Assembly: GCA_964019055.1 (NCBI GenBank)
Contig: OZ025220.1
Coordinates: 6,312,620-6,376,619, forward strand
DNA length: 64,000 nt
Direction of reading: 5' to 3'
Source: Anthopleura xanthogrammica
Taxonomy: Eukaryota > Cnidaria > Anthozoa > Actiniaria > Actiniidae
Part shown: in pieces, positions 32,269-64,000 of the stretch
Layout: every line of letters begins with the position of its first letter
Numbering within the stretch: the stretch's first letter is position 1
The notes under the pieces: model-generated
Told to the model about the DNA's origin: nothing
The model's input: only the letters and a program-made list of their open reading frames with translations
Databases searched by the model: none
Translations under genes and position numbers: made by a program

Positions 32269-32641
32269 GGATGCTGCCAATCGTTAATACCGTACCGTGC
32301 CGTGCTTTCTTTCACTGTCATACGAGATCAACACTGTGAAGTACTTGCTTACTATATATGGTCACTTCTAGAGCAAGAAATTAACCTATTGGATTGTAGC
32401 CGAGGTCCTATCTTGGTTGGATGCAAGGAAGGCTCGGTTTTAAGAGGTAATCGGCTATGAACGATGTTCGCTTGTGAAATGTGTTTTTTTTTCTCTATGA
32501 ATTAATCGAATAGAGTACCGAAGTGTAACGTCATCAACCTTCATTTCTGAAACATTATATATTAAATAGAACACAACAAGGTCTAGTTCAAGTCTGTAAA
32601 CTTGCTACGAGTTTTAGCAATCGAAATGTCAAAGAATTACT

Positions 32642-33035
32642 GCGATTTTCAATATTCTGCGAACTCAGACATTTCGACAGCTTGTTGTGAATACTCCCGT
32701 TTCGAGTTCTCTTTTACGCTGTGTTAGCCTCAATTGTGCGTAAATTATGCAGAAATTTAGATAAAACTCGTGAAATTTCAAAGTATTTTTATTGTCTTCT
32801 TTACACACAGATCTCTTGAATTTCCACGGGCTGTAACTGAATAAAAGAATATATTACACGGTTTTGAGGCTAACACAGCGTAAAAGAGAACTCGAAACGG
32901 GAGTATTGGTTTTTCGCTGCCGTCAATCAAAACTAATCAGTCAGTGCCTTTTATATTTTTAACTGACGGCAGTGAAAAACCAAATTCCAACGGGCAACAA
33001 GCAACAACCGAGTTCGCAGAATATTGAGAATCTCA
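32642..33035. repeat. Nested hairpins (three levels)
   Basis: Outer: TTTTCAATATTCTGCGAACTC at 32644 is mirrored at 33010. Middle: ATACTCCCGTTTCGAGTTCT with CTTTTACGCTGTGTTAGCCTC is mirrored at 32865-32908. Inner right: TTGGTTTTTCGCTGCCGTCA (32908) is mirrored at 32963-32983. Looks like one MITE inserted in another. Confidence 0.7.
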
Positions 33036-34399
33036 GTAAAGCTCCAAATATCCTCATACATTTTCTTATTGTGCACTAGATTTAATCACATTAGATCAAA
33101 CACCAAAATGGCCGTTCCAAGGTTGAAGGGACTGGGAACGAGTGTAAATTATTAATCTTATAAAAAAAACCATTACATGAAAGACCACACTAAAACTATT
33201 AAATTTATCAAGTTTTTAAAAGATTGCTGCTGAGTAAGTTCTCACCCAAACATGCTCAAACTCGGTAATAGTGCTAATAACGGTGTGGTTTTTTTTGTGT
33301 GATGAGGATTTTTACTAGGCCCCAGTCCCTTCCTCAACGTAGAAACAGCTAATAAGAGAAAATGTATGGGGTATTTTAAAAATAAATTTTATTTTAGCCG
33401 TTGCCCGCTGTATTACTCTGAAATTCCGTACCTTATCATATTTTAAGATGCAGTTTCTTATCATTATAATGTTACCAAAGTCCTAAACTTCTGAAAATAT
33501 ATTTTTGTGAAGCCTTCGGTAGCCTTTACGATATGTAGGCGCGGATATATACCAACTCACACTGTTTTCCAGAAAACGGTCAAGATTTTCAAAGTAGCAG
33601 TAAATAAATATAGCTCATTAATAGCTATAGTTATTATAAAAAGTAGAACAATGACCTATTTTGAAACACGGAAAACCGCCATAAATTATACTGAATACAG
33701 TGTTCGAACTTTCGAAAGGAGAATTACTATTTTTTTTCAATTTTTTTTTCTTTTTTTCTTTTTCTCGTTTCGGAGGTTCGGGTTTTCCCCTTACGTTTGG
33801 CGGTTTGCGTCGTTTCCCCTCCTTATTTCCAGCTGAACGAACAAATAATCTCGCAAAGCATTTTTGATCAACACCTGTTGCCCTTCACTCTTTGTTTTGA
33901 AAATCGTTTCTCGATTGGTTTTTAAATAAATCTCAGATGAAACATCACTCTGATTAATAGTTTTGGACTTGTCAATAGCTGGGTTTCAATCAGCTGATAA
34001 AAGTCTTTGAATCTCATTATCTGCTCCAAATGGTCGTCAAACACTGACCACCATGTGCTGTCAACCAGAAAGAATTCAATTGAAAACTTGTGATTCAGCT
34101 GATGAACATTCCGCACGAGACAGGAAATGACGTCAAGTGAAACCCAGCTATAGTTTTCAGGTAGAAAAAAGTGCTTGGACACAGGGCCGGCCATAAAAAA
34201 TCACAACAGATCGTGATTGGTTTACTGAAAAATATAATGTCGCTCAGCTGGTTTGGTTCGGCGGTTTTGAGCCTCAATACGACCCTGGAAAACAGTCATT
34301 TTTTTGGCTGGATCCGCGCACGATATCCGTCTGTGAGGCAGTCTTTCTTCATATTACTTAAAAATACCAGATATAAAAATCATAATCATTATTGTTATT
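33036..34399. other. 3' intergenic region of the mannosidase gene, no gene seen
   Basis: T-rich tracts at 33730-33770. A weak inverted motif (ATAGCTGGGTTTCA at 33977, complement at 34137). It must contain the mannosidase 3' UTR; no clear AATAAA close to the stop was noted on the reverse strand. Confidence 0.4.
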
Positions 34400-57265
<22,866 letters not shown>

Positions 57266-57794
57266 CTTGGGAAGAAAATTTGGCCACGAATTCTTTTCTT
57301 TCTCAGTAAATTGTAGTACTATGTTGTGGCTCTCCGCTGTACACGATACACCACACGCAGATAACGCGAAGGTTTATCGATAACATATCGACGATTAAAT
57401 AAACGTCGTAATCATTTCGCGGTAGTTCGTGATTTCTTCGCGCTTCTTCGGTAAACGTGCCGATTATAATAAAAAGTTATTAAAGAGCAGAGAAGTCGTG
57501 AAAAAGAATTCATTGCCTGAAAATATCATTAAGATCCCTCTCTGCCTAATTATTTCAATATTTCTAATCTTCATAAATTTATTAAATACAAATTTACGCG
57601 ATTCCAATCGATATTTGTTCGTTATGTAATCGGAGACAGATATCGAATGCAGTTTGAGGGTCAGTAGATTGAGTCAGTCTGTACACTGTGACAAGGTAGT
57701 TTTGTCGTCTTTCTCACTGTAAAACTTTCGATTTCATTTCCATTTTCGAGGTCTTGCAACTAAAAAAAATTTCGAGAGCTGACGTATTAGCAGA
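57266..57794. promoter_or_regulatory. Shared head-to-head promoter region, mannosidase II / CACYBP
   Basis: 529 bp separate the two start codons. There is no strong TATA box on either side and no transposon in it, unlike most other gaps here. A bidirectional promoter is inferred from position only. Confidence 0.5.
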
Positions 57795-58502
57795 ATGACG
57801 AGTTTAGAAGACCATAAGCTGGACGCAGACGAACTACGTAGTTTGATTTTGATGTCAAGAAGACCACGTGTCAAGGAAGTATTGCAGAGAGAGCTGCTCA
57901 ATGTACAGCAAGAAATGTCGCTGATAAAACACGATGAAACAAGCCATCAAGCACACCAAGAAGAAAAGCCAGGGGAATCTGAAGCTACTGGAGAGCCCAA
58001 GAAACCCAAGCCTTCCTGTTATACAACATCCATCACCAGCTACGCTTGGGATCAGTCAGATAAGTTTGTAAAAATTTACATAACTTTACCAGAAGTTGAA
58101 AAGCTTGCTAAAGAGAAGATAACATCTAAGTTTACAAGGAATTCAATGGATGTGATAGTCTATGACCTTGATGGCAAGAATCACCAGTTGAAGATCATTA
58201 GATTGTTCCATGGGATTGTGGCTGAAGGAAGTTATGTGAAAGTGAAGAGTGGAAGTCTTTTGGTCATGATGAAAAAAGAGAAGGAAAAGGAAAAATGGGA
58301 AGATGTGTGCCGAAAAGGAACAGCAAAATCTTCACGGGACATTGCTAGTGGTTCGGATGATAAGGAGAAAGATCCGCAGGCATCGATTATGGAGATGATG
58401 AAGAAGATGTACGACGAAGGTGATGACGAAATGAAAAGAACCCTTAACAAGGCATGGATGGAGTCAAGGGAGAAAGCAACTACGGGTACTATGGACGCCT
58501 AA
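57795..58502 (+). CDS. CACYBP: Calcyclin-binding protein / Siah-interacting protein
   Basis: 235 aa, intronless. Residues 1-50 form the N-terminal helical hairpin (DADELRSLILMSRRPRVKEV), which dimerises and meets Siah1 in the family. A CS domain at about 75-160 begins ITSYAWDQSDKFVKIYITL, an almost invariant CACYBP block. An SGS domain ends the protein (EMMKKMYDEGDDEMKRTLNK, AWMESREK), the part that binds S100 proteins and Skp1. Length matches the human protein (228 aa). It acts as an adaptor linking Siah to the SCF ubiquitin machinery, mainly cytosolic. Lack of introns is unusual for this gene and might mean a retrocopy that kept a promoter, or intron loss; the reading frame is fully intact. 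The only AATAAA after the stop is in the next MITE (58629). Confidence 0.95.
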   Translation: MTSLEDHKLDADELRSLILMSRRPRVKEVLQRELLNVQQEMSLIKHDETSHQAHQEEKPGESEATGEPKKPKPSCYTTSITSYAWDQSDKFVKIYITLPEVEKLAKEKITSKFTRNSMDVIVYDLDGKNHQLKIIRLFHGIVAEGSYVKVKSGSLLVMMKKEKEKEKWEDVCRKGTAKSSRDIASGSDDKEKDPQASIMEMMKKMYDEGDDEMKRTLNKAWMESREKATTGTMDA

Positions 58503-58628
58503 GTACTGGAATAGTACGTATTACGTATTTGCTTCTTAAAGACAAAATAACCATAGGTTTCATGTTTCAGTTAGTGAGATATTTTTGCGGCAGCTTTGTC
58601 AACAAAAATCTTTAGCATAGTTTTGAAC

Positions 58629-58634
58629 AATAAA
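58629..58634 (+). terminator. Probable CACYBP poly(A) signal, inside a MITE end
   Basis: The first AATAAA after the CACYBP stop. It equals the family terminus CAATAGACC with G changed to A. Confidence 0.45.
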
Positions 58635-58837
58635 CCTTTTCAGCTTGGGCAGAAAATTTTCCCATTTCAGACTATGTGTCATTCTCTAGAGTATCATTTC
58701 TTTGATTAAGAGTTGTGCAAAAGAAAATGCATGGATATTTGACTTTTGTACAACTCAAACAAAGAATCTTATCTCAAGAGAATGACACATGGTCTGAAAT
58801 AGAAAAAAACATTATGTCCAAGCAGAAAAGGTCTATT
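58629..58837. mobile_element. AATAGACCTTTTTAGCTT MITE family, copy 4
   Basis: AATAAACCTTTTCAGCTTGG with CCCATTTCAGACTATGTG is mirrored at the right end (CCAAGCAGAAAAGGTCTATTA). Arms about 95 nt. Confidence 0.75.
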
Positions 58838-58854
58838 ATTTGATGATGCATGTT

Positions 58855-59073
58855 AATAGACCATTTCACGGTTCTCGTCGATCAACCTTAGCCTCGATAA
58901 TGTATAATATATTCTTTAGAATTTGACTACAGCTCACAGTAATTTAAGGAATGTACACATTATCAAACAATTGAAATACATAAAAATTCCACTGGCTTTA
59001 GTCAAATTCTAAAGAATAAATTACACGCTATCGAGGCCGAGGTTGATCGACAAGAACCATGAAATGGTCTATT
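58855..59073. mobile_element. MITE, AATAGACCATTTCACGGTTC ends
   Basis: AATAGACCATTTCACGGTTC with TCGTCGATCAACCTTAGCCTCGAT is mirrored at right. It follows the previous MITE after 17 bp and shares only the first 8 bases of its ends. Confidence 0.8.
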
Positions 59074-59703
59074 GCAGGGGCAGTATACACTGTGAAATTT
59101 AGCCTGTATGATTTTAGTTGCTTTCCAGCTATACTAGTACTGTTAATGTTTCGATGCATCAGTTTGGATATCAAAAAGTATTTAACTTGCGCATGCTTAA
59201 CATGAACACATCCAGCATTTTCCAACAAAGAAAGGAAAATTATGTGGTTGGAACAGTTATGCAGTACACTTCAACAACATTATATACAGCTATTTCAACT
59301 AATGTTGATAATGCGAGACCTGGAAAGGTTGATCTGAGACCAATAGGGATTGGTGGGTGTCAACATGAATTTTTGTGAATTAATGGTACTTCTGCAAAGC
59401 ATTAGCAACAGCCAACTGTAATGTAAAGAATGTGCAAGTTAAAAAATAGCAATCCCGTGGACTTTTTATGGTGTATTTGAATAGCTGACTTATAAACGAG
59501 GCTAAGCCTGTGCAAATGAGTCTGTGGTCTTCAAAAACAGCAGTTTGCATTGAATGTGAAACTGGTGTATGCTAGTTTCGTGTTTGCAATCTTGGTCAAA
59601 TTTAACAAAAGACTTTTCATTGCTCTCTTTTGTTAAATTATCCAACATGGCCACTTGTGCCGTTTGTCATTTCATTCTCTCGGAAATGATTGAAAACCAG
59701 CAA

Positions 59704-59911
59704 TAGTCCCTTTCACAGTTTCCTGCGCCATCTTGGAAGGTAGCTTTGCATTAAAGCAAGATGAACAGTGAGCTTGCAATGATAGAAACCTTTTTTAACA
59801 TCTTGGACAATTATTCACATGTCACTATCATTTCAAGCTCACCCTTCATCTTGCTTCAATGCTTAGGCAAGGCTACCTTTCAAGATGGTGCAGGGAGCTG
59901 TGAAGGGACTA
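59704..59911. mobile_element. MITE, TAGTCCCTTTCACAG ends
   Basis: TAGTCCCTTTCACAGTTTCC with GCGCCATCTTGGAAGGTAGC is mirrored at right (CAAGATGGTGCAGGGAGCTG TGAAGGGACTA). Arms about 85 nt. A single end of the family lies at 52166. Confidence 0.8.
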
Positions 59912-60990
59912 TTCTTGGGGCACATGTTTTGTCACTAGCCACCATACATGATGGTTTGACTATATAAAGCATTCCTCATAACCTTCCCTTGTTAGATCAA
60001 CCAAGATTGCGGCTGTTTCATTGTTATTTATATCTCAGGGGATTTTGAGTCGCATGGTTGCACTCCAAGAACAGTATTAAATGCTAACAACCTAGTGACT
60101 CTTAGCCTGCATACTGAGGTGTTCCTTGTAGGTTTCTTCGTAGGTTTCTCTTTGCCCCAATCCACCAGAAACCTACGCAGGCTAAGTGCCTTTTGGCAAT
60201 GCAGTTTCACTTGTTTCACTTAGATTTCCATTTTATGTGTTATTTTTGTCAAAATCAAAATTGAGAAATTGCTATAACCCTGTGTAGTATCATGGGCTCC
60301 CTGTGTTACAACGAGTCTATATGGGTTGCCTGTGTTGGGGTCACATAGGCCTTTCTGAACAAGATGCATTGTGGCATGATGAACAAAAGATGTTTGTACT
60401 GAAGCTAGACCACAATGCACCATGTTCGCTATCTCAGAAAAGGCGTGAGAGAGCAGCCTGTAAGATGGCGAACGACAAGAAATAAATCTCTCTCAATCAT
60501 CCAACTAAATCATCCATCATACTATTACACCTTACATTGCAAAAAAAAAAAGTATGTCGATCAAAAAATGTTTTTTCTCCATACACTAATTTCCTGTAGA
60601 TTTGTCAGGAATTTGCATGTGAAAATGTTGAGCCCCCCAAACACCAACTCACATCGTACGAAGGAGGAGGGGGGGGGGGGGGGTTTAGCCCAATTGAAAA
60701 ATTTTCAGACGGCAAATGGGGACCCCCAAGATTAGGTTTCTATGCTACTGGGGCAAAGTTTGACCTGATGCACAGTCTGGACACTAAAACTTCTGTAAGA
60801 TCCTTTATGCTTGTCCTTCCAACAGTTGTCAGGAGTATCAGTGTGGAAGAGTAGGGTGGGTGTGTAGAATGGTGAGAAAGTTGATATCAAAACAATTTTA
60901 AATTATTATTTTTTTATTAACAAACTAGAAAACTTTATTCTACAGTACATTTTCAATTTGTATTATATTTTCTATAGAGTTCGCGCTGTT
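59912..60990. other. Intergenic, no gene seen
   Basis: Short open frames only. Contains a G-run at 60668-60683 and AT-rich DNA. Confidence 0.4.
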
Positions 60991-60992
60991 TC

Positions 60993-61170
60993 ATCACAGA
61001 GATGGTTCCCACCAATAGGAGGCTTTTAGCTTGCAATTTCCTCCCCCTTACTATCCCGCGTTGCTTGCCGGTCTGCGGTGGTAGCAAAGAAACCACATAG
61101 GAAAGGGAGGGGGGAGGGGTGGTAAATGGCAAGCTAAAAGCCTCATATGGGCAGGAACCATCTCTGTGAT
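60993..61170. mobile_element. MITE, ATCACAGAGATGGTTCC ends
   Basis: ATCACAGAGATGGTTCCCAC with AGGAGGCTTTTAGCTTGC is mirrored at right. The centre is GC-rich with purine runs. Confidence 0.75.
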
Positions 61171-61323
61171 CGCTTAACCTTTAGTACATAGGACTTGCTA
61201 AAAATATGAGAATCAATCTCACATCTGATTGGTCAACCACACATTTGATCAGCCAATCAGAAGAAGGTTCCTAACCATAGCTTTTAAATATACTGAAAAC
61301 TTTATTACAAATGTTTGCAACAC

Positions 61324-61642
61324 CACGGGCGCCAGAGTCGCCTCCACGTTTGGATTAAAACTAACGCTTTATTTTGTTTCCAACGGTCGAATAAATCTGC
61401 TTCGGTACGGCTGACCTTTAGCAGTGAATAAACATCTAGCTCCGATTTCAATCTCGTGATGTTTGTCTGTTTAATATTAAGAACCGATCGTGGGTCATTC
61501 GGAATTAATCGGTAACGTACTTCGGGACCTCGTGAAGTTCACTGCTAAAGGTCAGCCGTACCGAAGCAGATTTATTCGACCGTTGGAAACAAAATAAAGC
61601 GTTAGTTTTAATCCAAACGTGGAGGCGACTCTGGCGCCCGTG
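61324..61642. mobile_element. Foldback element with near-perfect 105-bp arms and 7-bp target duplication
   Basis: Arms 61324-61428 and 61538-61642 are practically identical (CACGGGCGCCAGAGTCGCCT inward to CTTTAGCAGTGAA). GCAACAC is repeated directly at 61317-61323 and 61643-61649 (eight bases if the next C is counted). The 109-bp centre is unrelated. Arm identity suggests recent movement or conversion. Confidence 0.85.
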
Positions 61643-61939
61643 GCAACACCATAAGGAAAGACGTATGGAAACGAAAGAATTATGCGCGAAGTCTCGTATA
61701 TTTTGTATTTCAAGTTTACAAAAGACGATATTTTGAGAAGGTTACGCGATTGCAGTCCGCCAAAGTCAAAGGTGTTTATGAATATTTTGACACTGAAATG
61801 AAGATAACCCTGAGTAAATGAGTCTGTAATCAAGGAACACAGTGGTATCGTACGAATACGAAATAGGTCCATTAAAGTAAAGAATACACAACTTCAACAA
61901 TACTGTACAATACAAACATTTTGAAATTCCACGGACCTT

Positions 61940-62022
61940 CAGCTCAATTTGGAGGACAAAACAATAGGTTCCAATTCTCAGGAGATTGACATTCTTTTGT
62001 TTTGTCCTCCAAATTGAGCTGC
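61940..62022. mobile_element. MITE with CACGTGACGTCA ends, copy 2
   Basis: CAGCTCAATTTGGAGGACAA is mirrored as TTGTCCTCCAAATTGAGCTG; the right side continues CTTTGACGTCACGTGCAAGG as in copy 1 at 30604-30735. Confidence 0.75.
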
Positions 62023-62636
62023 TTTGACGTCACGTGCAAGGGATCGGATTTGTAATGGATCTTTTCTGGATGGTGTGTCACTTGACCTCAAAATCTCGCT
62101 AAGGTGACTGCCCACTATCCCACTTTTGAGCATTTGATCTGAACAAAGTCATGGAAAAAGCGTGATGTACATGTATGTACATTTTTGCAATCGTTTTGAA
62201 CATGAATCGTTTTTTTAGTTAACTAAAAAATTAATTTTGACTAAATTTCTCAATATATCCACAATTATTTATTTCAATTTGCAATAATTAAGATGTATAA
62301 TTAACGTTTCCTGGAAAAATTATGCCAAAAGCTTTATTACCGTCGGTGTTAAGAATTTTGTCCTTAGAAATATTGCTCCACAGCCCTTTTTCTTCAAAAC
62401 CTTATTGATATGCTTGTGTTTAATTGTGGATCGAATATCTCGAAAACGAACCAGGGGGATCGACACTCTTTTTTCTTAATTCCAGATTAGAAAATTAGCA
62501 TTAACTTTGGTTATAAAAAATGCGATTTAAAATGTTTTTCATGGACGTTTTCAATAGTAGGCGGTGACCTTAAGCCAATGGTCGTAGAGAGTACAAGAGC
62601 TCACAGCCAGTAAACTCCTTGGAGCACTTCGGAATA

Positions 62637-62990
62637 CAGCTCTATTTGGAGAACAAAACAATTGGGTCCAATAGCCAATGTGCATGAGCTCGAAATTATA
62701 GCACAAAGCATGATGGGAAAGTGAGTTCTTACGCTTTTTTGGCTCCTCTAAAAATCCATCTGATAATTTTTCCTTCGACATTTTCTATGGAAATAAAAGG
62801 ATTTCAGCAGACGAAAATAACAGAGTATTTTTTTTCTGATAGTTCCTTTGATTTCCCTGTTGCATTTTTAAAGAACTCACTTTCCCAGAGTGCTTTGTGA
62901 GATTTGATGCACATTGCCGATTCTCAGGTGATGGAATTCTTTTGTTTTGTCCTCCAAATTGGGCTGCTTTAATGTCACGTGAAAGGGGTC
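62637..62990. mobile_element. MITE with CACGTGACGTCA ends, copy 3 (expanded or split)
   Basis: Left half CAGCTCTATTTGGAGAACAA AACAAT at 62637, right half TTGTTTTGTCCTCCAAATTG with GCTTTAATGTCACGTGAAAGG at 62941-62986, about 270 bp of other DNA between them, itself with a mirrored TTTCCCAGAGTG / CTTTCCCATCATG type match. Confidence 0.45.
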
Positions 62991-63070
62991 TGTATGCAAC
63001 GGAAAGTGCGATTTTTCTCCAAACGTCGTATCCAATGTCCACGTCATAACCAAACCATTAACATAACAAG

Positions 63071-63393
63071 CTACCAGTGTAATAGAAACGCGAACAAAAT
63101 GCTAGCGATGACTAGAATGATGCTTAACTCTCGACGCATGCCTGAATTACAAAGGTCTCCAGTGCAGCAATCTATTTTACACTCTGTTTTATCCTCTCGT
63201 GTCTTGCAATATTCACCCACACTACATTGGGTTGTCGGTAAACAGCCCTTGAAGTAATAATGCTCATCTTTGATACGATAAGAGCCAATGGCGCAACTGT
63301 TTCCTCCCCTGTAGCAGTCTTCGTTCTTTTTATGCTGGTGACAGTCTAGTTGAGACGTTTCGCTCTTGCATGAGTGACATCGAAGGCTTGTTA
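63071..63393 (-). CDS. Ly6/uPAR-type (three-finger) protein, last exon
   Basis: Reverse strand, after an acceptor TTTTCTACAG at 63394: TSLRCHSCKSETSQLDCHQH, DCYRGGNSCAIGSYRIKDEH, GCLPTTQCSVGEYCKTRED, then CKIDCCTGDLCN. The LxCxxC start and the CCxxDLCN end are the Ly6/uPAR signature; 12 Cys are present, so one or more extra disulfides. A hydrophobic end (LSIILVIASILFAFLLHW) then stop TAG at 63071-63073, as for GPI-anchor addition. The signal-peptide exon must lie at higher coordinates; a hydrophobic frame at about 63480-63590 (KVLFLVLAWVFTQLLVIL) is a weak candidate. Probable cell-surface protein, ligand unknown. Confidence 0.75.
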
Positions 63394-63779
63394 CTGTAGA
63401 AAATTCATAACAAAGTTAGGTGACAATCAGCCAGTTCAATAGACTCTTCTCCAACATGTTTAGGGGCAAATTCCCAGAGCAAATTCAAAGGAGTTAAAAT
63501 TACAAGCAGCTGGGTAAAAACCCATGCCAGTACTAGAAAAAGCACTTTTACTTTAGTATATCCGCCGAGAAAACTAAAGGCGGTACGCCACAAAAGAACT
63601 ACTCTATCTAGAGCCGTTGTAACCGTTATAAGTAAGTTTAACTCATTTGAATTTGCATGCGGCCGCCATTTTGGAAAAAAAGTTCTATTTGAAAGGCATT
63701 CGTAATTCATCGAAACCTGAAACAACTTCTGGGGTGAGAACCGGGAGAATAAACCTTAGGCCCTGTCCAGGAATATCTA

Positions 63780-63941
63780 GAGTGAGTAATGTGATCGTTC
63801 GGCTTATATAGTGGGAGAAATATCCTAGCTCACTGCATGTCGTCTGAAGATGACCTCCGCTCAGGTTGTCGAAACGTCAGTCCCCAGCAACAACAGTCTT
63901 TCTCAAGACTACACTCACCTGGACGATCACATTACTCACTC
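63780..63941 (+). mobile_element. Repeat with hammerhead-like core, copy 2
   Basis: Ends GAGTGAGTAATGTGATCGT and ACGATCACATTACTCACTC are perfect inverted repeats. Inside: CTGAAGA (63844-63850), GAC ... GTC stem II ends, GAAACGTC. The 3' 80 nt match copy 1 (44717-44825, reverse). Confidence 0.45.
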
Positions 63942-63967
63942 TACTGCTACTCCTAACGGTTCAAACC

Positions 63968-64000
63968 ATTTACTCTCAAGTCCAGGAATCGAACCTGAGA
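63968..64000 (-). tRNA. Possible tRNA-like 3' part, cut by the window end
   Basis: CAGGAATCGAACCTGAGA is the complement of a B box (GGTTCGATTCC). The rest lies outside the window, so it may be a tRNA or a tRNA-derived repeat. Confidence 0.3.

Noticed and set aside
31726..32460. Lys/Glu/Arg-rich and Phe/Leu-rich frames
   Set aside because: Artefacts of AAAC and GGAAGAAA microsatellites.
60303..60485. Short frame in the 60.3-60.5 kb region as a gene
   Set aside because: 60 codons, no domain, no signals around it.
61324..61642. TGGCGCCCG at the right arm resembles a retroviral primer-binding site
   Set aside because: It is simply the complement of the left arm of a foldback element; no LTR or pol is nearby.

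Overview
The window looks like nuclear DNA of a cnidarian, most probably an anthozoan (coral or anemone group). This is inference. The genes are intron-rich with GT..AG borders, the proteins are animal types (Golgi alpha-mannosidase II, calcyclin-binding protein, rhodopsin-family GPCRs, a Ly6/uPAR-type domain), and AT-rich intergenic DNA is packed with short inverted-repeat transposons, tRNA-derived sequences and very long microsatellites. There is no operon, CRISPR array or bacterial signal.

Layout. 0-7 kb is repeat DNA: a tRNA-like gene, a tRNA-headed SINE, a 1.45-kb foldback element with an 11-bp target duplication (3353-4799), and several MITEs. 7.3-13.3 kb is a separate world: short intronless ORFs (7422-8168, 8476-8817 reverse, 10201-10692 with a PC4-like domain), several with the poly(A) signal close to or overlapping the stop codon. 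It ends in a 2.2-kb inverted duplication (11113-13273) whose arms carry a secreted LRR-cap protein and whose 231-bp loop carries, on the opposite strand, a matching transmembrane segment. 13.3-15.4 kb is hairpin MITEs. 15.5-18.7 kb is a reverse-strand gene for an LRR plus multi-membrane-span protein, broken by one in-frame TAG.

20.6-29.9 kb holds two recently duplicated class A GPCR genes (20682-21626 and 27982-28917, reverse) with a third copy of their flank between them, two copies of a retroelement C-terminal ORF, and a perfect (GTCGTT)n tract of 163 units that ends against the stop codon of the second GPCR. 29.8-34.4 kb is hairpins and microsatellite.

34.4-57.3 kb is one complete reverse-strand gene for Golgi alpha-mannosidase II. 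I resolved 27 coding exons (3546 nt, about 1181 aa) with compatible phases throughout. Its introns carry most of the minisatellites, including a 99-bp repeat that is open on both strands. Head to head with it, 529 bp away, is the intronless gene for calcyclin-binding protein (57795-58502). The last 5 kb is MITEs and foldback elements, then the terminal exon of a Ly6-like, probably GPI-anchored protein (63071-63393) whose 5' part was not found.

The two housekeeping genes share an upstream region. The GPCR, LRR and Ly6 genes encode predicted membrane or surface proteins, and nothing in the sequence ties them into one pathway.
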